11,374 nucleotides of DNA from Methanobacterium sp. GTDB lineage: Archaea > Methanobacteriota > Methanobacteria > Methanobacteriales > Methanobacteriaceae. The translations under genes and the position numbers were made by a program. This document shows positions 5,009 through 11,374 of the stretch, in pieces. The notes beneath the pieces were generated by a model. The model was given only the letters and a program-made list of their open reading frames with translations, did no database searches and was not told where the DNA came from. The stretch covers positions 1 through 11,374 of the forward strand of contig JASEIM010000037.1 in the NCBI GenBank assembly GCA_030017655.1, given 5' to 3'. Each line of letters opens with the position of its first letter. The first letter of the stretch is position 1.

Positions 5009-6700
5009 ATGAAAGATAAACGAAAGGAAATACTCAAGGATCTTTTAGGAGAATTTGGATCTATAGATAATTCCGATGAAAAAGAGGATGAAAAACAAAT
5101 TCCAGTAGAAGAATCAATTAGAGAGCCTGATTACAGACCAAGGGACGTTGAAGAAAATATTGAACGTTCAAAAGACCCTTTATTTTTTGAGGATGATGAA
5201 CCATTCAAATTAGACAAAATAATGGAAGAACCCGCCATAGAAAAGGTAGTTAGCAAACCGGCGAGGCGTCCTAAAAAAATCAAAAAAATGACATCGCGAA
5301 TATCAGCTGAAATAATCGAAGATGGATTAATACCTTTTTATAATGTTAATGTTCCTAAATTTACTGATAGAGAACGTCAGTTACTTAATGAAATCCGTGA
5401 AAAACTTGTTGAAGTTGCTGTTTCACAAGGCGAAAAATTCAGAGTTGATGAAGGTTCATTTATTAAGGAAGTAAAAGAATTCCTCCGGACCAGAGGTGTT
5501 CGAGATACAGAAAAACTCGCATCACAAATAGCTCAGGAAATGTTAGGTTATGGCGAACTCGATCCACTGATCAAAGACGATGACCTTGAAGAAATAATGG
5601 TGATTGGAAATGAAAAATCTGTATTTGTTTATCACCGAAAAATAGGGATGATGCAGACAAATATAGTTTTTAAAAATGATAATGATGTTAAAGCCATTAT
5701 TGATGTGATTGCAAGACAGGTTAACCGTAGGATAGACCAGCAGACACCCATACTTGATGCAAGATTAGATGATGGTTCAAGGGTAAATGCAACAATCCCC
5801 CCAATCTCTGCAGACGGCCCTAGTCTGACTATAAGGAAATTTAGAAAAGATCCACTAACTGTTATCGATTTAATTAATTTTAAAACCCTTTCATCCCATT
5901 TAGCAGGATTTTTATGGGTTTGTGTGGATGGACTCGGAGTCAAACCATGTAATGCTATTATAGCAGGAGGTACAGGTTCTGGTAAAACCACAACTCTAAA
6001 CACAGTATCTTCCTTTACACCTCCACGTGAAAGAATAATTACTATTGAAGATACATTAGAGCTTCAAATTCCTCACGAACATGTATTACGTATGGAAACT
6101 CGACCCCCTAACATTGAAGGGAAGGGTGAACTTGATATGGACACACTTGTGAAAAACTCACTCAGACAGAGACCTGATCGTGTGATTGTAGGTGAAGTAA
6201 GGGGAGCTGAGGCAATAACTCTTTTTACGGCGTTAAATACCGGGCACTCTGGATTCGGTACCCTTCACTCCAATACTGCAAGAGAAACCATTACAAGACT
6301 TGTAAATCCTCCAATGAACGTTCCAAACATAATGATACCTGCTTTAGATTTCATAATAATGCAAAACAGGATGTATCGACCTGAAGGAGGTTCTTTAAGG
6401 AGAGTGACTGAAGTTGCAGAAGTTGTGGGTATGGAAGAAGGCAATGTACAGTTAAACAGAGTGTTTGAATGGAATAACGTTGTTGACAAAGTTGAATACG
6501 TTGGAATTGCAAGTCAAACTTTAAGAGAAATGGCTGAACTCCGGGGAATAAGTATAACAGAAATTGAAGAAGAAATTGAAAAAAGAAGATTAGTACTGGA
6601 GTACATGGCTGATAATAACATTAGAACAATCGGAGAAGTTGGGGAATGGATTCATAATTATTATAAAGATCCAGATGAAGTTTTAGAAAAGATATTATAA
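5009..6700 (+). CDS. Type II/IV secretion (pilus assembly) ATPase, CpaF/FlaI-like
   Basis: The hexameric ATPase that powers assembly of an archaeal type IV pilus-like structure or a related secretion machine, on the cytoplasmic face of the membrane. From the chosen start the protein has 563 residues. Residues 1 to about 95 form a charged, low-complexity extension. The secretion-ATPase N-domain follows, then the catalytic core: Walker A GGTGSGKT at 320-327, the Asp box ITIEDTLEL at 344-352, Walker B VIVGEVRG at 392-399 and the His box GHSGFGTLHSN at 412-422. A C-terminal helical region ends the protein. The ATG at 5009 is preferred over an in-frame TTG at 4991, which would sit at the predicted transcript start. 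The membrane-platform gene follows after 25 bases. No pilin or prepilin peptidase gene is in the window. Confidence 0.93.
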   Translation: MKDKRKEILKDLLGEFGSIDNSDEKEDEKQIPVEESIREPDYRPRDVEENIERSKDPLFFEDDEPFKLDKIMEEPAIEKVVSKPARRPKKIKKMTSRISAEIIEDGLIPFYNVNVPKFTDRERQLLNEIREKLVEVAVSQGEKFRVDEGSFIKEVKEFLRTRGVRDTEKLASQIAQEMLGYGELDPLIKDDDLEEIMVIGNEKSVFVYHRKIGMMQTNIVFKNDNDVKAIIDVIARQVNRRIDQQTPILDARLDDGSRVNATIPPISADGPSLTIRKFRKDPLTVIDLINFKTLSSHLAGFLWVCVDGLGVKPCNAIIAGGTGSGKTTTLNTVSSFTPPRERIITIEDTLELQIPHEHVLRMETRPPNIEGKGELDMDTLVKNSLRQRPDRVIVGEVRGAEAITLFTALNTGHSGFGTLHSNTARETITRLVNPPMNVPNIMIPALDFIIMQNRMYRPEGGSLRRVTEVAEVVGMEEGNVQLNRVFEWNNVVDKVEYVGIASQTLREMAELRGISITEIEEEIEKRRLVLEYMADNNIRTIGEVGEWIHNYYKDPDEVLEKIL

Positions 6701-6725
6701 TAATACATCATGATGTGGTGATAAA

Positions 6726-7811
6726 ATGGCTTTTGAGGGCCTGAAAAAAGTCTTCAACAGAATAGGCAATATTACGGTGGATTCGAGCAAAAAAGTTGGT
6801 GGCGGAGTACAGGCACCAGTAAATAAACTGAATGAAATGGATATAAAAAATAAACTGGGTCCTGTTAATAAATTAGGTAATATTAGACCCCTAAGAAGAT
6901 CTGGAGGTATAACGGCTAAAAAAACTTCTCCCCGCGTTATAGAACGGATGAAGATGGATAAAGATGAAATCCAGATGTTCAAGGAGCTTATTGATAAAAA
7001 ATACGAAAGATCAGGGAAAACCGATGAAGAAAAATCCAAAAGAGATGTATATCAAAAAGCAGCCCTTGAAGAATTACTTAAAGAAGAGGAAAAAGAAAGT
7101 CTGGACCCTAAATTAATTATAGGGATGGGTCTTATAGCTTTTGTTTTAGTTTTAATTACCGTAACTATTTTAGGCCTTCCAATAATAATGGGGCTTGTAA
7201 TTGGAATTCTGGTAATTGGAATGGCTGCATTCATTGTTTTCCTGCCTAAACTACAAAGTGGAAGGAAATCATCAGAAGCATCAAGAGAATTGCCCTTTGC
7301 CCTAAGACAGATGGCAACTGAACTTCGTGCAGGACTTGGTCTTCATGAAAGTATGAGATCAGTGGCTTTATCAGGGTATGGTCCTCTTTCAGAAGAATTT
7401 GCAAGAACCCTTGAAGAAATTAAATATGGTGAAACCACAGAAAACGCTTTAATGGACATGAGCGAACGTATAGATTCCGACGGACTTAAAAGAGCAGTTT
7501 ACCAGATAACCAGAACATTGTCAAGCGGTGGAGATCTATCGCGAACATTAAATGTCATCGCAGAAGATACAGCCTATGAACTGAGGATGAAGCTAAAAGA
7601 TTACACTCAAAAGTTAAATTCATTTACTATGATATACATGTTCGTTGCTATACTCGGACCTGTAATTCTCATGATCATGTTAATTGCAGCAACGACTGTT
7701 ATGGGGCCAATTTTCCCACCAATAGTACTTTTAATCTTGTACCTTTTCCTTTTCCCTATGGTTGTTGGGTTCATGGCATTTATGATTAAAAGACTTGAAC
7801 CGCAGGTATAA
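6726..7811 (+). CDS. Type II secretion system F domain protein, TadC/FlaJ-like
   Basis: The polytopic membrane platform that partners the preceding ATPase in pilus assembly or secretion. The 361 residues begin with a basic, helical cytoplasmic region (1 to about 128). Membrane helices follow at about 130-150 and 152-174, then the T2SSF cytoplasmic domain (about 185-300, with LPFALRQMATELRAGLGL and later LSSGGDLSRTLNVIA typical of the family), and two more helices at about 300-325 and 331-354. With one T2SSF domain it is nearer to TadC than to the longer archaellum protein FlaJ. GGTGAT at 6717-6722 supports the start, and the 25-base gap implies an operon with the ATPase. The machine built is inferred to be a pilus, since archaellum genes are absent here. 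Confidence 0.9.
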   Translation: MAFEGLKKVFNRIGNITVDSSKKVGGGVQAPVNKLNEMDIKNKLGPVNKLGNIRPLRRSGGITAKKTSPRVIERMKMDKDEIQMFKELIDKKYERSGKTDEEKSKRDVYQKAALEELLKEEEKESLDPKLIIGMGLIAFVLVLITVTILGLPIIMGLVIGILVIGMAAFIVFLPKLQSGRKSSEASRELPFALRQMATELRAGLGLHESMRSVALSGYGPLSEEFARTLEEIKYGETTENALMDMSERIDSDGLKRAVYQITRTLSSGGDLSRTLNVIAEDTAYELRMKLKDYTQKLNSFTMIYMFVAILGPVILMIMLIAATTVMGPIFPPIVLLILYLFLFPMVVGFMAFMIKRLEPQV

Positions 7812-7867
7812 TCTAAAAAAATTTAGGAATTTTTTAATTCCTTTCTAATTTTTATTTCTTCTAATTT
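7812..7867. terminator. Bidirectional terminator between the T2SSF gene and cbiQ
   Basis: A 7-bp stem with a TTTT loop (7825-7842) sits between the two convergent genes. On the plus strand it is followed by T-rich sequence to about 7862. On the minus strand it is followed by a run of seven T (7816-7822 region), so it can stop transcription from both sides. Confidence 0.55.
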
Positions 7868-8656
7868 CTAAATAATTGAAAAATAACGACTGATTTCCAA
7901 CCCTATAATTACAGATAATGTAATTCCTATAAAAGTAAAATCTTTAATGTTTAATTTCTTATTTTCAGCATATAAATTAGAACTATCCGAATAACCTCTA
8001 CTTAACATGCTGAAATAGACTTTTTCACCCTGTTCATAGGAACGCAGGAACATCATACCAATAGTTTCACCTACTTTTCTTAATCTCCACATATAAGCGG
8101 TTTTTTTATTCCTTATATCAAAGCATCTTGTTTTTTGAGCATTACGGATTCTTTTGAGTTCATCATAGAAGAAGAAAAGATATCTCAAAGTTAAACTAAG
8201 AAGCATGGAAAATTCTCTGGGTACACCAAGTTTACGTGCAGAATTAATAAGATCCTGCATTGGAGTAATAGATGAAAGAAGTACAACTGCAGTTATACAG
8301 ACAATAATTCTAAGTAAAAGAAGTAATCCGAAGTCCAAACCCTGTTGTGTAATCTCTATTCCAAAAGGTAGATCATAAATTACAGTTCCTCCCCTTATAA
8401 AAAGTTGGAATAATGCAATAGCTCCTCCAAAAGGCAAAATTAAGGCAATTCTTTTAAGGGCATAACTTAAAGAGATATGAGACATTAAAATTAATATTAA
8501 AAGATAAATCTCCATTAAAGATAATATAACTAAATTGGTAGTGTATACAGCATATACAATAATTAGCAAACTTGAAATAATTTTTATTCTACCATCTAAA
8601 GAATGTAAAATACTTGTTTTGCCCGATTCCATTTCAATATTTGAAATATTCACCAT
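7868..8656 (-). CDS. cbiQ: Cobalt ECF transporter transmembrane protein CbiQ
   Basis: CbiQ is the EcfT-type membrane scaffold that couples ATP hydrolysis by CbiO to cobalt movement through CbiM. The 262 residues open with HSLDGRIKI (about 19-27), typical of CbiQ. Four to six hydrophobic segments follow, then ARKLGVPREFSMLLSLTLRY and the cytoplasmic coupling region with AQKTRCFD and MLSRGYSD, variants of the EcfT Ala-Arg-Gly motifs that contact the ATPase. The ATG at 8656 has AGGAGA six bases upstream. It lies 44 bases after cbiN and is the last gene of the cluster. The ATPase gene cbiO, which usually follows, is missing, and the next gene is convergent and unrelated. Confidence 0.93.
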   Translation of the reverse strand: MVNISNIEMESGKTSILHSLDGRIKIISSLLIIVYAVYTTNLVILSLMEIYLLILILMSHISLSYALKRIALILPFGGAIALFQLFIRGGTVIYDLPFGIEITQQGLDFGLLLLLRIIVCITAVVLLSSITPMQDLINSARKLGVPREFSMLLSLTLRYLFFFYDELKRIRNAQKTRCFDIRNKKTAYMWRLRKVGETIGMMFLRSYEQGEKVYFSMLSRGYSDSSNLYAENKKLNIKDFTFIGITLSVIIGLEISRYFSII

Positions 8657-8700
8657 TATTTTCTCCTAATTTGATTGACAATAAAGAAATGAGGAAAATT

Positions 8701-9009
8701 TTATGTATTTTCCTCTTTATTTTTATTTTTAAGGATTATGCCGAGACCATATGCAATCCCAAGTACCAGTAAAGTTCCTATAACCATAGATATTACGCCG
8801 CCCAATGGATTATCTTCACCAAGGACAGGTATGGTGTAATCCGGTAAAGGTGACTCAAATGCCGGCTCTGTTTCCGGATTAGACATCACTTTTTCCATGG
8901 TACTGTCGAGACCGTCTGGGTTTGAAGAAGCTAAAAAAGGTGCAAGAATAGCTATTACTAAAGCAACTACAATCCCACCTAGTACAAATTTTTTGTTTTT
9001 AGGACTCAT
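8701..9009 (-). CDS. cbiN: Cobalt transport protein CbiN
   Basis: A small accessory membrane subunit that works with CbiM in cobalt uptake. Its 102 residues have a membrane helix near 8-27, an extracellular loop containing SSNPDGLDSTMEKV (the PDGL(D/E) region typical of CbiN), and a second helix near 70-92 with a short charged tail. Two helices and about 100 residues is the normal size. The ATG overlaps the cbiM stop codon (ATGA), and GAGGTGA within the end of cbiM serves as its ribosome binding site, so translation is probably coupled. The presence of CbiN favours cobalt over nickel as the metal. Confidence 0.93.
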   Translation of the reverse strand: MSPKNKKFVLGGIVVALVIAILAPFLASSNPDGLDSTMEKVMSNPETEPAFESPLPDYTIPVLGEDNPLGGVISMVIGTLLVLGIAYGLGIILKNKNKEENT

Positions 9010-9650
9010 TTAGATGTCACCTCGCTTGATTTCTTTTCCAGAGAGAATAGATCTGGTCTGACATTTTGTATAGCCAGAACTACAACCACAGTTATTGCAC
9101 CTTCAATAAGTCCAATTATGGCATGGAATCCTCCCATGTAAAAAAGACCTAAATCAAGCGGGAAAGCACCTGCTATTGCCAGTTCTAATGCAGCAGCTAT
9201 TGCAGCTATAAATATTGATGCCCATGCTGCAGCAAATACAGCAAATTTCCCATTAACGTTTTTAAGTGAGGTATATGTGTAGAATCCAACAAATCCTCCT
9301 ACAACTCCCATGTTAAATATATTCACGCCTAAAGCGGTCACTCCACCGTCTCCATATATTAATCCCTGAAGTATCAATACAATAGATAAAACCAGAACTG
9401 CCGCCCATGGACTGCCCAATATAATGGCCACTAACGCCGCACCCATCATATGTCCGCTTGTCCCAAATGGAATTGGAATATTCATGGCTTGTATAGCAAA
9501 AATACCTGCAGATAGTACTGCTAACAATGGAATAGCCCTCTCATCAAGATTATTTCTTGCCCATCGTAGAGCGAAGAATATTGCTATTATTGAGATAGCA
9601 TAATATATTAGATACTGTGGAAATGGAATTAAACCATCTGGTATATGCAT
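9006..9650 (-). CDS. cbiM: Cobalt ECF transporter substrate-binding protein CbiM
   Basis: The membrane S-component that binds Co(II) for cobamide synthesis, which methanogens need for the methyl-transfer step of methanogenesis. The 214 residues begin with the family signature MHIPDGLIPFP. In this family the N-terminal amine and His2 take part in metal binding, so removal or extension of the N-terminus would not be tolerated, which fixes the start. A second signature, PFGTSGHMMGAAL (about 61-73), supplies another His. Six or seven hydrophobic helices are visible. GGAGG lies nine bases upstream of the ATG, and a TATA box at about 9692-9700 drives the cbiMNQ operon. Confidence 0.95.
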   Translation of the reverse strand: MHIPDGLIPFPQYLIYYAISIIAIFFALRWARNNLDERAIPLLAVLSAGIFAIQAMNIPIPFGTSGHMMGAALVAIILGSPWAAVLVLSIVLILQGLIYGDGGVTALGVNIFNMGVVGGFVGFYTYTSLKNVNGKFAVFAAAWASIFIAAIAAALELAIAGAFPLDLGLFYMGGFHAIIGLIEGAITVVVVLAIQNVRPDLFSLEKKSSEVTSK

Positions 9651-9880
9651 TCTTTGAATCCTCCTTCAATTTTTATATACGGGTCAATAACTATTTATAT
9701 AGTATTACTAAACCCCATTATTAAGGGTAAAAGATAATACTCATTTTAATAAGCCTTATAACCCTTTAATCTTAATATATGGGTTTAGATTTATGTCATA
9801 TAAAGGTTTCCTTTGGTATTACCAATACATGTTTTTTATAATTAAAAGTATTAAAAACTTATTACTAAATCCAAATTTTA
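9651..9880 (-). promoter_or_regulatory. cbiMNQ promoter with repeated CCC/GGG boxes and palindromes
   Basis: Read on the minus strand, a TATA box lies at about 9692-9700, some 45 bases before cbiM. Directly upstream of it are GTATTA (9702-9707) and TAATAC (9735-9740), an inverted pair 27 bases apart. Four boxes alternate in orientation: CTAAACCC (9708-9715), AAGGGT (9723-9728), ACCCTT (9761-9766) and GGGTTTAG (9781-9788). A perfect 13-bp palindrome lies at 9813-9825. These could be sites for a metal-dependent repressor such as NikR, but the spacing does not fit the E. coli NikR site, so this is inference. I see no cobalamin riboswitch. Confidence 0.45.
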
Positions 9881-10015
9881 AAGGTTAAATGTAATAAAAA
9901 TATACACTTAAAAAAAATGAATAATGAAAAATAATTATGAAATTAAAAATATTAATAGCCGAATTACAACTAAATTCATATTTTCTTTATTTTAAGATTG
10001 AAAAACATAAAAAGA
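9881..10015 (-). terminator. AT-rich gap with the terminator of the DUF2149 operon
   Basis: Read on the minus strand, the sequence just after the DUF2149 stop codon is T-rich (T runs at about 9999-10013), a plausible archaeal terminator. The rest of this stretch is AT-rich and I see no gene or clear structure in it. Confidence 0.4.
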
Positions 10016-10351
10016 TCATCCTTCAACCATAATCAATTTACCTGTTTTAGGATCTTTGTAAACCGTTCCCATCTGGACATAACCCTGTCCCTGACCAGAT
10101 TGACTTTGAGGGGTTTCGTTTATCTGGTTTCCCTGTTGAATTTCCGCTGCTTTTTGCATTGCTTCCATTGTCTGTTTTTTCTCTTCGGGAGAAGCATTGC
10201 TAAAAACTACGCTTTGCATGTTCCACGATACAACCAGAAATATTAGAAATCCAACTGATAGTACAAGCATAGCATCTACAAGGTTAGCCGAACCTGCCAT
10301 TGGATCTTCATCTTCCCTATTGAGTAATCGGCGCTTTTGTCTTCGAAGCAT
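10016..10351 (-). CDS. DUF2149 protein, ExbD/TolR-like
   Basis: A 111-residue protein with a short basic N-terminus, one membrane helix (about 24-44) and an outer tail rich in Gln, Ser and Gly (about 70-90) ending in a small YVQMGTVYKDPKTGKLIMVEG segment. The helix begins NLVDAMLVLSVGFL, closely resembling the ExbD/TolR sequence around its proton-carrying Asp. Asp26 here is in the equivalent place. It lies next to an ExbB/TolQ-type channel gene and overlaps it by 35 bases, with GGAGG eight bases upstream of the ATG inside that gene. I infer the stator partner of the channel. The tail is much shorter than the periplasmic domain of bacterial ExbD. Confidence 0.82.
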   Translation of the reverse strand: MLRRQKRRLLNREDEDPMAGSANLVDAMLVLSVGFLIFLVVSWNMQSVVFSNASPEEKKQTMEAMQKAAEIQQGNQINETPQSQSGQGQGYVQMGTVYKDPKTGKLIMVEG

Positions 10352-10988
10352 TGTCTAAAACCTCCAGTACTGATTCTGATATTGTTTCAAGTGTAGTGAG
10401 ATTGTCTTCATACCATCTTTTTCTAACCTTCGAAATAACGTATGCTATACCTCCTGCAGCTAATCCAACAACAGTAGTGTCAAATGCAATAATTATGGCT
10501 TGAGCCAGGCCATTAATATCTCCTCCACCTAAAGCAGCTAAACCTGGCCCCATTGGTATCAATGTACCCATTAATCCAAGTGTTGGACCAAGCCTTGTAA
10601 CAACATCAGTTTTTTCAAGACTTTTAGCAATTTTAAGTTCCTCATTCTCGATTAACTTTCTTGCAAATGCTTCTCGGGATTTAAATCCCAATTCTGGCGA
10701 TCCAGCAAGTTTTATGAGTATTTCTTTGTGATTTTGTGGCAGATCACTTTTTTCCACCACTTCCATTATATTTTCAGGAGTACCTGAATTAGAAATATCC
10801 TTAATAATTTTTTCAACTTTACCAACATCGAATTTGATTCTGCCTGAATATTCTGAGATTAAGCCTCCAAAATTGATTATCGCATAAACCATAAAGGATA
10901 AAAGCCCTATAATAACAGGTATAATAAGACTTTGCGCTATTACGTGTAAAGCCGCGCCTAACATGTCACTTCCAGGAATTGCTACCAT
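10317..10988 (-). CDS. MotA/TolQ/ExbB-type proton channel protein
   Basis: A 223-residue membrane protein of the ExbB/TolQ family, whose pentamers surround ExbD-type helices and turn ion flow into mechanical work. One helix lies near 15-40, a charged cytoplasmic region at about 48-125, and two helices at about 130-153 and 162-187. The family core is visible in TRLGPTLGLMGTLIPMGPGLAAL and in AQAIIIAFDTTVVGLAAGGIAYV. GGTGAT four bases upstream supports the ATG at 10988. It sits between a DUF2162 gene (13 bases upstream) and DUF2149 (overlapping), which implies one operon and one complex. What the module energises in an archaeon without an outer membrane is unknown. Confidence 0.92.
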   Translation of the reverse strand: MVAIPGSDMLGAALHVIAQSLIIPVIIGLLSFMVYAIINFGGLISEYSGRIKFDVGKVEKIIKDISNSGTPENIMEVVEKSDLPQNHKEILIKLAGSPELGFKSREAFARKLIENEELKIAKSLEKTDVVTRLGPTLGLMGTLIPMGPGLAALGGGDINGLAQAIIIAFDTTVVGLAAGGIAYVISKVRKRWYEDNLTTLETISESVLEVLDNASKTKAPITQ

Positions 10989-11001
10989 TATATCACCTTT
11001 T

Positions 11002-11374
11002 TTATTGTATTAAATTACTTTTCCTTTTTGTTAAATAAAATCCTGCAAATGCCAGTATTATCACAAATAATATGGCATAAATCAGGTTTTCCACAGATGG
11101 AACATCCATGGGGCTCATTGGGGATTGTAAAACTGTACTTATATTTGGAATGACTATTGCAGACGCTAAAAAATAGAAACCAACAAAAAGCATAAAATTA
11201 CCCAGTAAAATGGGGTACGGTTTTTTTGTAATCCTCACTACTGCATCAGATGCAAAATAAAAAGATAATATAGTTAAACTTAAGAAAACTGCAGCATATT
11301 CTCCTACAAATACTGTGGAAACTCCAATAAATGGAGATGCAAGTACTATTGCTGCTACTACCGCTCCAAAACAG
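11002..11374 (-). CDS. DUF2162-like putative transporter (5' end beyond the window)
   Basis: The reading frame stays open from its stop at 11002 to the right edge, so at least 124 C-terminal residues are visible and the start lies outside. An internal GTG at 11236-11238 could be mistaken for the start, but the frame upstream encodes continuous membrane-protein sequence (for example VVAAIVLASPFIGVSTVFVG). Visible features are three or four hydrophobic helices, a short loop VRITKKPYP, an outer segment QSPMSPMDVPSVE and a last helix with the basic end TKRKSNLIQ. Position next to ExbB and DUF2149 genes, as I recall from other methanogens, suggests the DUF2162 predicted-transporter family. The sequence alone does not prove the family. 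Confidence 0.65.
   Translation of the reverse strand, partial: CFGAVVAAIVLASPFIGVSTVFVGEYAAVFLSLTILSFYFASDAVVRITKKPYPILLGNFMLFVGFYFLASAIVIPNISTVLQSPMSPMDVPSVENLIYAILFVIILAFAGFYLTKRKSNLIQ

Noticed and set aside
5632..6489. Two minus-strand ORFs (5632-6003 and 6265-6489)
   Set aside because: Both are antisense shadows of the secretion ATPase catalytic core.
6695..7234. Two minus-strand ORFs (6695-7039 and 7052-7234)
   Set aside because: They are antisense to the N-terminal half of the T2SSF gene and look like low-complexity shadow translations.
9702..9740. Classical NikR operator
   Set aside because: GTATTA and TAATAC are 27 bases apart, whereas the E. coli site has 16 bases between half-sites. 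It was kept only as an unspecified inverted repeat.
9651..10015. Cobalamin riboswitch upstream of cbiM
   Set aside because: No B12-box-like sequence is visible; the region is AT-rich with only short palindromes, and such riboswitches are not expected in this group.
9998..10246. Plus-strand ORF of 82 residues
   Set aside because: It is antisense to DUF2149, with no ribosome binding site and no domain.
11002..11238. Complete 78-residue protein starting at GTG 11238
   Set aside because: The frame remains open to the window edge with membrane-protein sequence, so the gene is longer and its start is outside.

Overview
The window is archaeal and fits a hydrogenotrophic methanogen of the Methanobacteriales; Methanobacterium is my best guess, made without a database search. 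The evidence is an archaeal elongation factor 1-beta, a short four-CxxC zinc-ribbon gene just upstream of it, AT-rich DNA with archaeal TATA boxes, GGTGAT/GGAGG ribosome binding sites, T-run terminators, a FlaI/CpaF-like ATPase with a TadC-like membrane protein, CbiMNQ, and a DUF2162-ExbB-DUF2149 gene set that I associate with methanogens.

Layout. Positions 1-640 hold a 53-residue zinc-ribbon gene (322-483) embedded in a dense series of short hairpins, most with exactly three-base loops. The aEF-1beta gene follows with its own TATA box (719-988). Positions 989-1576 contain no intact gene: there is a T-rich terminator, a GC-rich island that may be a structured RNA (about 1081-1145), and a frameshifted two-helix membrane ORF (1251-1449). 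A stand-alone TctA/DUF112 permease follows (1577-2833). It converges, 9 bp apart, on two minus-strand genes: a small GIY-YIG-like protein and a PsbP-like lipoprotein. A zinc-binding SAM methyltransferase (minus) shares a 61-bp divergent promoter region with the secretion/pilus ATPase and membrane-platform pair (5009-7811, plus).

From 7868 to the right edge every gene is on the minus strand. cbiM-cbiN-cbiQ encode a cobalt ECF transporter without the adjacent ATPase gene cbiO. A 365-bp regulatory gap with repeated CCC/GGG boxes and short palindromes follows. Next comes an operon of a DUF2162 membrane protein (cut by the window end), an ExbB/TolQ-type proton channel, and DUF2149, whose single helix carries the ExbD/TolR Asp signature.

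The two most interesting items are the hairpin mosaic around the zinc-ribbon gene, including one hairpin that covers half of its ribosome binding site, and the ExbBD-like module beside a cobalt importer in an organism expected to have no outer membrane.
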